Below are positions 9,109-17,521 of a DNA stretch of 51,073 nt, piece by piece. Under the pieces are notes generated by a model. It searched no databases, was not told where the DNA came from, and was given only the letters and a program-made list of their open reading frames with translations. Position numbers and translations under genes: made by a program. Every line of letters begins with the position of its first letter. Position 1 is the first letter of the stretch. Origin of the DNA: an uncultured Caryophanales bacterium (GTDB lineage Bacteria; Bacillota_I; Bacilli_A; Izemoplasmatales; Hujiaoplasmataceae); the NCBI GenBank assembly GCA_937958685.1, contig CALGNF010000082.1:1-51073 (forward strand), in the 5' to 3' direction.

Positions 9109-9825
9109 ATGAAAGCCAACCGGATCACCGATCATTTTCTGGACGAGAGCCCTCGCGATACGGTTTTGATTTTGCCGGGCGGTGGCTATGGCTACGCCTC
9201 CAAGCGGGAAGCTGAACCCGTCGCCCGTCTTTTCAACGACCACGCGTACCATGCGGCGGTCTTTGAATATCGCAACCAGATCAAACGCTATCCGGAGCTA
9301 TTCGAGGAAGCTTACGCGCTGGTGGATGGGTTTCGGCGCCGGCAACCGGTCAAAAGACTATTCATTCTGGGCTTTTCCGCCGGCGGTCATTTCGCGCTGC
9401 AGTTGCTTGAGGCAAGACCGCAATGGTTCGCGGGAGGCATCCTGGCCTACCCGGTCGTCTCGGCCAAACCGCAGCTTGCCCATGAGCGCAGTTTCCAAAA
9501 CCTGTTCGGACGCCGGCCGACCGCAGCGGAGATCGCCTTGGTCTCGCTTGAAGACCACGTCAGGGAGGACATGCCACCGCTGTTCGTCTGGCACACCGTG
9601 ACCGACGAGACGGTGCCGGTCGCCAACACCGAACTTCTGATCGAAGCCTTGAAGGCCAAAGGCGTGAGCGTCGAGGCGCATTTGTTCCCAACCGGACGGC
9701 ACGGTCTGTCGCTCGTGACAAAAGCGACCGCATTCCCGGAAATGGATCCGGATGAATACCTTAGGCGGAACCGGGATGTTTCCCGTTGGGTCGAACTGAT
9801 GTTTGCCTGGATTGAGAGGTCATAA
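9109..9825 (+). CDS. alpha/beta-hydrolase, probable carbohydrate esterase
   Basis: The 238-residue hydrolase has the oxyanion motif LPGGGY (22-27), nucleophile elbow GFSAGG (S90), an acid in HTVTDETVP (D166) and the histidine in GRHGLS (H198). This is the arrangement of the acetylxylan/pectin acetylesterase-like group. There is no signal peptide, so it acts in the cytosol. As last gene of the hexuronate operon it may remove acetyl groups from imported pectin-derived sugars; that role is inferred from context. A terminator follows at once. Confidence 0.7.
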   Translation: MKANRITDHFLDESPRDTVLILPGGGYGYASKREAEPVARLFNDHAYHAAVFEYRNQIKRYPELFEEAYALVDGFRRRQPVKRLFILGFSAGGHFALQLLEARPQWFAGGILAYPVVSAKPQLAHERSFQNLFGRRPTAAEIALVSLEDHVREDMPPLFVWHTVTDETVPVANTELLIEALKAKGVSVEAHLFPTGRHGLSLVTKATAFPEMDPDEYLRRNRDVSRWVELMFAWIERS

Positions 9826-9846
9826 AGCGGGTTTTCCCGCTTTTTT
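9824..9846 (+). terminator. rho-independent terminator of the hexuronate operon
   Basis: The stem AAAGCGGG/CCCGCTTT with loop TTTT is followed by a T run. It begins at the stop codon of the esterase gene. Confidence 0.9.
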
Positions 9847-9890
9847 CATGCACAGTTTACGATTTGTTCACCAAAACAGCGGAATGAGTG

Positions 9891-9914
9891 TGTTATCATA
9901 TATCTTGATATATG
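9891..9914 (+). promoter_or_regulatory. extended -10 promoter with palindrome over the start site
   Basis: TGT-TATCAT (-10 at 9894-9899) overlaps a perfect inverted repeat CATATATC-TT-GATATATG (9897-9914). It lies 50 bases upstream of the GTG start at 9966. A repressor could bind at the start of transcription. No convincing -35 was found. Confidence 0.4.
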
Positions 9915-9965
9915 TTATCGGAAACCGTCATAGAACCGCTTGGAAATAGAGAAAGGAGATCATTT

Positions 9966-11060
9966 GTGATTGTCAAAGTTGATACCATCGCCGCGTTGAG
10001 ACAATTCGTCTTCTTTGTCAAGCGCCTGTATCGGGACGATCCCCATTACGTGATGCCCTTGTTTGCAATCCTGATGCGGGAATTGCGGCGCGAAGTCCTA
10101 CAGACCGGGAAATATACGGCGATCATGGCGCTTCGCGACGGAAAGGTCGCAGGGAGATTGCTTTACACCCGCGAGCATTCCAAGGAGCGGGGCGAAGCGA
10201 TCTTCTATTTTTCGTTCTTCGATGCCATCAACGACCAGCAAGTCGCCAACGATCTATTCCAGCACATGGAAAGCGACATGCGTGAAGCCAAGATCAAATA
10301 TGCCGAAGGGACATTCACTCCCTATGATCCGGACACCAGAAGAGGCGTCCTGATCGAAGGGTTCGATCTCGACCCGACGATCTTCACTTCGTACAACTAT
10401 CCTTATTATCAAACACTGCTAGAGGGGTGCGGATTTGGCAAAAGCATCGACACCTACAGCCTTGCCGTCGATATCGGACCAAAAAGCGGCAAGGTGCTTT
10501 CCTCGCTTTCCGCATTTTTCTATCGCCGCCACAACGTTTCCGTAAAGCCGATCGATTTCCGGCATTTGGAAACGGAGATGAGCGACATCCACCACATCTT
10601 CCAGACGGCATCGAGCGATCTCAACTACCAGGAGGCGCCGTCGATGGAAATGATCAGAAACGTGGCGGAGAATATGCGATTGTTCATCCACCCCGATTTC
10701 ATCCAGATCGCCCGCAATCAGGAAAGCGGCGAAGCGATCGGCTTCTGCCTGGCGCTTCCCGATTTCAACCAGGTTTTCAAAAAGACCAAGGGACGGATCA
10801 GGCCGCTGCGATTCATTTTGGAAAAACGGCGGATCACCAGGGTCAGAGGCATTCTCCAATATGTCGTTCCCGAATACCAGAGCACCGGTCTGGTCGGCTG
10901 TCTGTTTGCGGCCATCTATGACAATTTCGCCAAACACGGCATCACTGAATTTGAAGCCGGCACCATGCTGGAGACAAACGTCAAACCGATCCAGGTCTTC
11001 AATAAGCTTGGCGGCCGGATCAGCAAGATATATCGGATCTACGGAAAGGAAATCGATTGA
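9966..11060 (+). CDS. GNAT-like acyltransferase domain protein
   Basis: This is a protein of 364 residues with an N-terminal region (FFVKRLYRDDPHYVMPL) and a C-terminal part resembling GNAT acetyltransferases, with VPEYQSTGLVGCLFAAIYDNFAKHG near the acetyl-CoA loop. An ATG at 9912 is in frame, but it has no ribosome binding site and lies in the promoter palindrome. GTG 9966, 7 bases after AAAGGAG, is the better start. The substrate is unknown. The stop codon is 1 base before the next ATG, so the two genes are translated together. Confidence 0.6.
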   Translation: MIVKVDTIAALRQFVFFVKRLYRDDPHYVMPLFAILMRELRREVLQTGKYTAIMALRDGKVAGRLLYTREHSKERGEAIFYFSFFDAINDQQVANDLFQHMESDMREAKIKYAEGTFTPYDPDTRRGVLIEGFDLDPTIFTSYNYPYYQTLLEGCGFGKSIDTYSLAVDIGPKSGKVLSSLSAFFYRRHNVSVKPIDFRHLETEMSDIHHIFQTASSDLNYQEAPSMEMIRNVAENMRLFIHPDFIQIARNQESGEAIGFCLALPDFNQVFKKTKGRIRPLRFILEKRRITRVRGILQYVVPEYQSTGLVGCLFAAIYDNFAKHGITEFEAGTMLETNVKPIQVFNKLGGRISKIYRIYGKEID

Positions 11061-11061
11061 T

Positions 11062-12249
11062 ATGGTCTACAGCATCATTCAGGTCATCGCGATCTTCATC
11101 GTCCCCTATTTCATCATCAGGTACCACAACTTCAAACTGACGAAACTGCTGGGCACGATCGGAACCGCCTATCTTCTTGGCCTCTTGGTCGCACTGGTGA
11201 TTTTCGGCTTGCGCGAGCTCGGCGTTCAAATCACGATCAACACCGATATCGGTGAGATCGGCTCGCATGTCGCGATCGGCATCGCGATCCCCTTGCTGCT
11301 TTTCAGTTCGAACCTCAAAGAGGCAAAGAAACTGTCGAAAAAAGTCCTTTTGTCATTTGCCTCGATGATCGTCTCGGTGACGATCGTCTCCGCGCTGACG
11401 TTCTTCCTCTATGGTAGGAATTTGGAAAAAGGCGCCGAACTCTCGGGGATGGCGATCGGCGTCTATACCGGCGGCACGCCCAACCTCAACGCCATCGGCA
11501 ATATTTTCGGTCTGGATGCGACCACGATCGGCATCGCCAACCTCTCTGACATGATGATCGGCGCGGTCTTCTACATGTTCCTTTTGCTTTTGTGCAAGCC
11601 ATTGCTTGCCAGGTTCCTGCCGGAGTCATCCGCCGACACCTATATGCGCGAGGCATCGGCGATCACCAATACCGAAGAACTCAACCTTAAGGAATTCAAG
11701 CAGTCCAAGCCGCTTGTCAAAACGTTTTTCCTCGCCTTTGGGATAGCCATCCTCGGGGCGGTGTTGGGTCTGCTTCTATGGGTGATCCTCGGGATGCAGG
11801 AAGGCAAGATGACCGACCTTCTGGTACCGACGATGATGATCACCGTCACCGTGCTCGGGATTGTCGGATCATTCAACAAGAAAATCAGGGAAGTGAAGGG
11901 CACGAATGTCGTCGGCCAGTATCTGATCCTCGTTTTTTCGTTCGCGCTCGCTTCCTCGATGGACCTGAGCAAGATCCAGGGTAGTTTCTTTCGAATCATG
12001 CTCGTTTTCGTCTTTGTGACCATCGGCGGCTTCATCCTGCACGTGTTCTTCTCCCGGCTCCTCAAAATCGACGTCGACTGCACGATGGTGACGGCCACGG
12101 CCGGCATCTACGGCCCGGCGTTCATCCCCGCAATCACGAAACAGATCAAGAACGACGCATTGACCGTGCCCGGCCTGATCTGCGGTTCGATCGGTTATGC
12201 GATCGGCACTTTCCTCGGTATGGGCATCGGCCTGCTTCTGCTTTTGTGA
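11062..12249 (+). CDS. DUF819-family integral membrane protein (YjcL-like)
   Basis: This protein of 395 residues has about ten hydrophobic segments and the glycine-rich motif GVYTGGTPNLNAIG, typical of the DUF819 family. A related stretch, ATAGIYGPAFIPAI, lies near the C terminus, so the protein seems built of two similar halves, as in many secondary transporters. The open frame runs further upstream inside the preceding gene, but ATG 11062 has GGAAAGGA before it and marks the real N terminus (MVYSIIQVIAIF). Transported substrate, if any, is unknown. Confidence 0.75.
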   Translation: MVYSIIQVIAIFIVPYFIIRYHNFKLTKLLGTIGTAYLLGLLVALVIFGLRELGVQITINTDIGEIGSHVAIGIAIPLLLFSSNLKEAKKLSKKVLLSFASMIVSVTIVSALTFFLYGRNLEKGAELSGMAIGVYTGGTPNLNAIGNIFGLDATTIGIANLSDMMIGAVFYMFLLLLCKPLLARFLPESSADTYMREASAITNTEELNLKEFKQSKPLVKTFFLAFGIAILGAVLGLLLWVILGMQEGKMTDLLVPTMMITVTVLGIVGSFNKKIREVKGTNVVGQYLILVFSFALASSMDLSKIQGSFFRIMLVFVFVTIGGFILHVFFSRLLKIDVDCTMVTATAGIYGPAFIPAITKQIKNDALTVPGLICGSIGYAIGTFLGMGIGLLLLL

Positions 12250-12297
12250 GCCTAGGAGTCGAAATGCAGTCAAGAACCAACACAAGGGGGTATCAGT

Positions 12298-14256
12298 GTG
12301 TTCTACGAAAAGAAATACCTTGAACTTTTGAGCGTCGACTATCCGACAGTCCAGGCCGCTGCGAGCGAGATCATCAACCTGAGCGCGATTTTACATCTGC
12401 CAAAAGGCACAGAAGTCTTTTTGGCGGATGTCCATGGTGAATACGACGCTTTCAACCATTATCTGAAAAACGCTTCGGGAATCATCAAGGAGAAAATCGA
12501 CCTGATCTTCACGCAGATGGCGGAAACCGACAAGAACCGCCTGGCATTTTTCATCTACTATCCCACCGACATGCTCAACAAGTATCAGGAAAAACTCTCA
12601 CGAGAGAAGTATCTGGCGCTGCTCAAGGACACCCTCTTCCAGATGATCGCGATCTGTCGGCACATCGCCACCAAATACACCAAAAGCAAGGTCCAGAAGA
12701 CCCTGCCGGATGAATTTGCCTACATCATCACCGAACTGCTCTACGAATCAAACAGCCACGAGGACAAGGAACGCTATTACAACGCGATCGTCGACGCTAT
12801 CTTCCAAACCAAAAGAGAAAAGAAGTTCATCGTCGAGATCAGCCGTTTCATTCGCAATCTCGCCGTCGACAGGCTGCATATCGTCGGCGACATCTTCGAT
12901 CGCGGCCCCAGTCCGCACCTCGTCATGGAAAAGCTGCTCAAGAAGACCAATGTCGACATCCAATGGGGCAACCACGACATCAGTTTTCTCGGAGCCGCCA
13001 GCGGCTCGGAAATCATGGTCGCCAACGTCATCCGCATCGCCGCCCGTTACAACAACCTCGATTGCTTCGAGGACGGCTATGGCATCAACATCCTGCCCCT
13101 CGCCAGATTCGCCGCCAAATACTATCGCAACGATCCCTGCACCGAGTTCTATCCCAAAGGTGAAAACTGCGAATACAAATCCGAAGAAGACCTCTCCTTT
13201 GTCGCCAAGATCCACAAGGCGATCGCCATCATTCAGTTCAAACTGGAGAAGAAGATCATCGCCCGCCATCCCGAGTTCGGACTCGATGAGCGCCTGTTGC
13301 TGGACAAGATCGACAGCAAGAACAAAACCTTGTCTTTGGGCGGCAAGGATCATCCGTTGCTTGAGTGTCTCTTTCCCACCGTCGATTTCACCAAGGACCC
13401 CTACAGGCTGACCAACGAAGAAAGGGAAGTCATCGACCACCTGACCCAGTTGTTCCTCCACAACGAGATGCTGCAGGAGCATGCGAGATACATGTTCCAA
13501 TACGGCTCGATGTATTTGCGCTACAACAACAACCTGCTGTTTCACGCCAACATTCCGATGACCGAAGACGGCAAGTTCCGGGAATTCGTCGTCGACGGCG
13601 AATCATTTTTCGGCAAGGCGCTTTTCGATATCCTTGAGAAGAAGATCCGCCAGGCATATCTGGACCGCTATGCCAAAAACAACCCCAACAAAGACTACTT
13701 CCTGATGCTTTGGCAAGGCCCGGCGAGCCCGCTTTTCGGAAAACACCAGATGAAGACATTCGAGCGTTATTTCATCAAAGACAAGGAGACCCACAAGGAG
13801 CACAACGACCCCTATTATCGTCTCCGTACGGAAGAAAAAGTCCTGAGAATGATCTTCCAGGACTTCGGCATGGACTTTGCCAGGGCAAAACTCATCAACG
13901 GCCATGTGCCGCTCGATGTGACCAGGGGCGACGAAGTCATCCTCGCCGACAAGAAGATCTATTCGATCGACGGCGGTATGAGCAAGCAGTATTCCGACCG
14001 GACCTCGATCGGCGGCTATAGCATGATCAGCGACTCGCACGCCTACTTTCTCGTCTCCCACGAGCGTTTTCAAAACTACGTGGAACTGATTCAGGAAGAA
14101 CGGGATATCGTCTCGGTGACCAGAAGCGAGGAAATCAACGTCACCAGGACTTACCTCTATGATACCGACAAGGGCGAGGAGATCAAGGAACGCATCCGGG
14201 ATCTCTACAAGCTTCTCGAAGCGTACCGGGCGGGATCAATCAAGGAAAAGGCATAA
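12298..14256 (+). CDS. fbp: fructose-1,6-bisphosphatase, class III
   Basis: The 652-residue enzyme hydrolyses fructose-1,6-bisphosphate to fructose-6-phosphate in gluconeogenesis. Calcineurin-like metal motifs are visible: LADVHGEYDAF (43-53), IVGDIFDRGP (about 198-207) and QWGNHDISFLG (about 222-232). A late INGHVP histidine completes the set. Length and sequence fit the Firmicutes-type class III family. The start is GTG 12298, with AAGGGGG upstream. Gluconeogenesis fits an organism able to live on amino acids. A two-way terminator follows. Confidence 0.95.
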   Translation: MFYEKKYLELLSVDYPTVQAAASEIINLSAILHLPKGTEVFLADVHGEYDAFNHYLKNASGIIKEKIDLIFTQMAETDKNRLAFFIYYPTDMLNKYQEKLSREKYLALLKDTLFQMIAICRHIATKYTKSKVQKTLPDEFAYIITELLYESNSHEDKERYYNAIVDAIFQTKREKKFIVEISRFIRNLAVDRLHIVGDIFDRGPSPHLVMEKLLKKTNVDIQWGNHDISFLGAASGSEIMVANVIRIAARYNNLDCFEDGYGINILPLARFAAKYYRNDPCTEFYPKGENCEYKSEEDLSFVAKIHKAIAIIQFKLEKKIIARHPEFGLDERLLLDKIDSKNKTLSLGGKDHPLLECLFPTVDFTKDPYRLTNEEREVIDHLTQLFLHNEMLQEHARYMFQYGSMYLRYNNNLLFHANIPMTEDGKFREFVVDGESFFGKALFDILEKKIRQAYLDRYAKNNPNKDYFLMLWQGPASPLFGKHQMKTFERYFIKDKETHKEHNDPYYRLRTEEKVLRMIFQDFGMDFARAKLINGHVPLDVTRGDEVILADKKIYSIDGGMSKQYSDRTSIGGYSMISDSHAYFLVSHERFQNYVELIQEERDIVSVTRSEEINVTRTYLYDTDKGEEIKERIRDLYKLLEAYRAGSIKEKA

Positions 14257-14292
14257 AAAAACGGCGGTGGAGAATTCCACTGCCGTTTTCTT
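14257..14292. terminator. bidirectional terminator between convergent genes
   Basis: The stem AAAACGGCGGTGGA/TCCACTGCCGTTTT has a GAAT loop. A-rich and T-rich flanks let it end both fbp (plus strand) and the glucan gene cluster (minus strand). Confidence 0.9.
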
Positions 14293-14303
14293 GGATGGTG
14301 TTA

Positions 14304-14873
14304 TTACGGTTTTTCGATCAAAGCCATCGCTTTGGTGTTGTTGGCGTACTCAACAAAGACCAAATAATAAGTTCCGGCTTCAAAAGCGATCGGGTTGTCG
14401 TTCCAGCCGCCAGCGTTGTCGACGTTTTCCTCAATGAATGGGGGAATGTACATCGTCTTTGGCGTCAGGTTCTTGATCTCGCCGCTTTCCGGTGATTGCG
14501 CCCAGAAATCGCGGGTGTCGGGATCGCCAACAGGTGTGCGGATGACCTTGATGGTGAGATTGGCATCATAGGTTGTCAGTTCGCCTTTACCGATCTTGTA
14601 CTGCACTGTCCAGCCGGCCTCAGTAGCGGGAAGCGTGACCTCAAAAAGATATAAAGCCGTCGCGTTTCTTGTCTGCCGTCTGACACTTGCGGTAAGTCTC
14701 TCGTCGCTTCTCGCAATTGCGGTCATCTTGCCATCGACCTTGGTGTCCCAGCCATTGAAGTTACCGGTTGCATAATACTCCTTGGCGGCGTTTGCGAGAA
14801 TGTCATCGCTTACGCACCCGAACAAACCAAGGGTTAGAAACAAGCCAAGAATTATTGCCAGTAGTTTTTTCAT
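14304..14873 (-). CDS. small lipoprotein, possible starch-binding role
   Basis: The 189-residue protein begins with a lipoprotein signal (MKKLLAIILG, lipobox LFGC, C20), so it is anchored to the outer face of the membrane. The mature part starts with a TGNFNGWD motif, which resembles the start of starch-binding beta-sandwich modules. The C terminus is also beta-rich. It has its own strong promoter although it lies downstream of the amylase gene. I do not recognise a named family; starch binding is inferred from the motif and from the neighbours. Confidence 0.55.
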   Translation of the reverse strand: MKKLLAIILGLFLTLGLFGCVSDDILANAAKEYYATGNFNGWDTKVDGKMTAIARSDERLTASVRRQTRNATALYLFEVTLPATEAGWTVQYKIGKGELTTYDANLTIKVIRTPVGDPDTRDFWAQSPESGEIKNLTPKTMYIPPFIEENVDNAGGWNDNPIAFEAGTYYLVFVEYANNTKAMALIEKP

Positions 14874-14914
14874 ACACTTCTCCTTTTCTTTATTTATAAT
14901 GAAATCTACCTTTT

Positions 14915-14943
14915 ATTCTATCACTACGCATTGTGAGTGTCAA
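14915..14943 (-). promoter_or_regulatory. consensus promoter of the small lipoprotein gene
   Basis: On the minus strand TTGACA (14938-14943) and TAGAAT (14915-14920) are 17 bases apart, about 40 bases before the start codon. The ribosome binding site is AAAGGAGAAG. It gives the last gene of the cluster independent expression. Confidence 0.75.
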
Positions 14944-14986
14944 CAAACCCCCAAAAGCAATGCAAAATATGAAACCGCTTGCATCA

Positions 14987-16585
14987 TCACCCGAGGATCA
15001 CACTGGTAAGCCCGGACAAGGTGAGAATCTGGCCTTCCAACTGGGAGCTGCCCTTGCCGGCCCAACCCCTGATTTGCGTAAATTGGTAACTCGAGTACTG
15101 GGATAGATCGATCGTCACCTCAGAAAGACCGGTATTGTGGAAGACGCCGACAGTGGCGTCTTGCCAAGTCGAGAGGAAACCGCCGAAATATTCATGATCG
15201 GGGAAGTTTAAAGGCGTATAGGCGCCGCGGGCGATTTCCGGATTGGCGTTCCGCAGCATGATGACTTTCTTGTAATGGTTGTAAAGGCTGTCGGCATCCC
15301 CGATTTGGCTCTTGACGGTGCCATTGGTCTGATTCTTGGGGTTGTAGGTGGCACCCGGGGGATCCGCCACTTTGTCCCGATCGCCCCACAGCATTGCCAA
15401 GCGCCGGTTGGCGTCGGTCTGTTCCGTGCCGCGAATGCCTTTCATCCCGATTTCCTCGCCATAATAAAGAAACGGAGTGCCAAACGTCCATAAATAGAGA
15501 TTGGTAGCCATGTGCATCCGGTAATCGGCGACACTCAAGTATCCAGCGGCGCGGTTCATGTCGTGATTCGAGATGAATGGCGTGAGGATCGCGTCGGGAT
15601 TGATGCTTGCGATGAGGTTTCGGTAGGAATTGAGATAGGCGACATACCAATTGACGGAATCCATGCCGTTGGCGGTCACAGCGATTGCGCCCATCGATTG
15701 TGACATTCCGAAGTCGAAGTTGCTGAAACACTCATAGTATGGCGCAATCAGGGAATCGCCGCTCCAAACCTCGCCGACAATGTAGGTGTCGGGGAGGATT
15801 TTCCGGCATTCTGCCGCAAACCAATTCCAAAACTCGACATTGCGGGACTCTTCGCCAAGATAGGCATATTTGATCGCGTCCAGACGAAACCCCTTGACGC
15901 CAAGGCCATACCAAAAAGTGACGATATCGATGATTTCCTCACGGACATCGGCGTTGTCAAGGTTGAGTTCGGGCATGGTTCCGGAGAAATTGCCCTCATA
16001 AAAGTAATCGCCATAGAATGTGTGATAGGTTTTTCCGGATTCCTTTTCGGAAGATGTCACCAGCGTGTAGTAATCGAGATACTTGCTTTCGGTATCGCCA
16101 TCGCGCATCGCACGCCGGGCCGCGGTGAACCAGGGGTGTGCGTTCGAGGTGTGATTCAAGACCAGGTCGATGATCACATCGATGCCGCGCTCGTCGCAAG
16201 CGGCGATCAGATCGGCAAAATCGGCGAGCGTGCCGTATGCCGGATCGATGTCCTTGTAATCCTTGACATCATATTTGTGATAGCTCGGCGATGGCATGAT
16301 CGGCATCAGCCAAAGACCCTGGACCCCGAGACTCTTTCCGGAATTAGGATCGCCGTCGTTGAGGTAATCGAGCCTGTCGATCAAACCTCTGAGGTCGCCA
16401 ATGCCGTCCTTGTCGCTATCCGAAAAGGCGTGAACAAACACTTCATAATAAACGCGATTGTTGTCATCAATGATTTCTGTCATCAGTTTAGCGTCGGTGA
16501 CGACGTGTTCTTTGGGCATGGTGTTGCAGGCACATAGACCGCAAGCAACCAAAAAACCCAAAATGGGAAGCATGATTTTTCGCAT
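14987..16585 (-). CDS. GH13 alpha-amylase lipoprotein
   Basis: The 532-residue glycoside hydrolase has a lipobox (LCAC, C20) and acts at the cell surface. All four GH13 regions are visible: DLVLNH (140-145), GFRLDAIK (232-239, nucleophile D236), GEVW (271-274, acid/base E272) and SNHD (339-342). A domain B insert and a short C-terminal beta domain follow the family plan. It should cut alpha-1,4-glucans to maltodextrins for the ABC transporter encoded just upstream. It lies 27 bases after the malG-like gene, so it is probably co-transcribed. Confidence 0.9.
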   Translation of the reverse strand: MRKIMLPILGFLVACGLCACNTMPKEHVVTDAKLMTEIIDDNNRVYYEVFVHAFSDSDKDGIGDLRGLIDRLDYLNDGDPNSGKSLGVQGLWLMPIMPSPSYHKYDVKDYKDIDPAYGTLADFADLIAACDERGIDVIIDLVLNHTSNAHPWFTAARRAMRDGDTESKYLDYYTLVTSSEKESGKTYHTFYGDYFYEGNFSGTMPELNLDNADVREEIIDIVTFWYGLGVKGFRLDAIKYAYLGEESRNVEFWNWFAAECRKILPDTYIVGEVWSGDSLIAPYYECFSNFDFGMSQSMGAIAVTANGMDSVNWYVAYLNSYRNLIASINPDAILTPFISNHDMNRAAGYLSVADYRMHMATNLYLWTFGTPFLYYGEEIGMKGIRGTEQTDANRRLAMLWGDRDKVADPPGATYNPKNQTNGTVKSQIGDADSLYNHYKKVIMLRNANPEIARGAYTPLNFPDHEYFGGFLSTWQDATVGVFHNTGLSEVTIDLSQYSSYQFTQIRGWAGKGSSQLEGQILTLSGLTSVILG

Positions 16586-16612
16586 CGGTTCACCGCTTTC
16601 AAGATGAGATTG

Positions 16613-17521
16613 TTATCCTTTGACCGATCCCGCTGTAACGCCCTCGATGTAGTATTTCTGCATCGCCAGGAACAACGTCACGATCGGGATGGCAACACAG
16701 ACGCAGCCAGCCGCAAAAACAGTGAAGTTGTTGGAATCGACTCGTTCACCGTAACGCATGTAATAAAGACCGACCGCAACCGTATGGAGATGGGTGTTGG
16801 TCTCGCCGAGGATGACGCGGGCGAAGATGAAGTCCATCCATGGGCCCGTGAAGGCCAACAAGGCCGTGTATATGATGATCGGTTTCGAAATCGGCAGGAT
16901 GATGCTGCGAAAGATCCTCGCATTCGTCGCGCCGTCGAGCCTGGCGGATTCGATCAAGGAATTGGGGATGATGTCAAAGAAGCCCTTGGCAACATAGAAA
17001 CCAAGCCCGGCCCCCGCTGAATAGACGAGAATCAAGGCAAAGAGCGTCTGCGTGAGCCCCAGTGCCTTGAGGATGTAGTAGATCGCGATCATCGACATGA
17101 ATCCGGGGAAAAGCCCGAGAATGATGGCGAGATTGAGGAACTTTTTGCGGAACGAGAAACGCAATTTACTCATGACATAGGCGACACAAAGGGTGAGCAA
17201 CGTGGAAATGATGAACGAGATTGAAGAGACAAACAAAGTGTTGAGGAACCACTTGGGGAATTCGGTCTGTAAAAACAGTCGACGGAAATTCTCAAAGCCA
17301 ATCTGCTTCGGAAAATAATGCGAGACGACGATGCCGACCAACTGGTTTTGGTCGTTGTACTCCGTGCGGAATGAATTGAGCAGGATCCAGACGATCGGAT
17401 AAAGCCAAATCAAAGACAACGCGATGATGACGATGTAGGAAAGAATCGAAGAGGTTCTTTCCATCGCCTTGACACTACGGAATTGCTTGGCGACGGGAGC
17501 GCCGGTCGATGTCTGCATCAT
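16613..17521 (-). CDS. maltodextrin-type ABC transporter permease (MalG-like)
   Basis: The 302-residue permease has about six membrane segments and the EAA loop that contacts the ATPase: ESARLDGATNARIF followed by a proline in ILP. Order and family place it as the MalG-like half of a CUT1 sugar importer. Its start overlaps the stop of the malF-like gene in ATGATG, which points to translational coupling. No ATPase gene lies in the cluster. Sugar specificity is inferred from the flanking amylase and pullulanase. Confidence 0.88.
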   Translation of the reverse strand: MMQTSTGAPVAKQFRSVKAMERTSSILSYIVIIALSLIWLYPIVWILLNSFRTEYNDQNQLVGIVVSHYFPKQIGFENFRRLFLQTEFPKWFLNTLFVSSISFIISTLLTLCVAYVMSKLRFSFRKKFLNLAIILGLFPGFMSMIAIYYILKALGLTQTLFALILVYSAGAGLGFYVAKGFFDIIPNSLIESARLDGATNARIFRSIILPISKPIIIYTALLAFTGPWMDFIFARVILGETNTHLHTVAVGLYYMRYGERVDSNNFTVFAAGCVCVAIPIVTLFLAMQKYYIEGVTAGSVKG

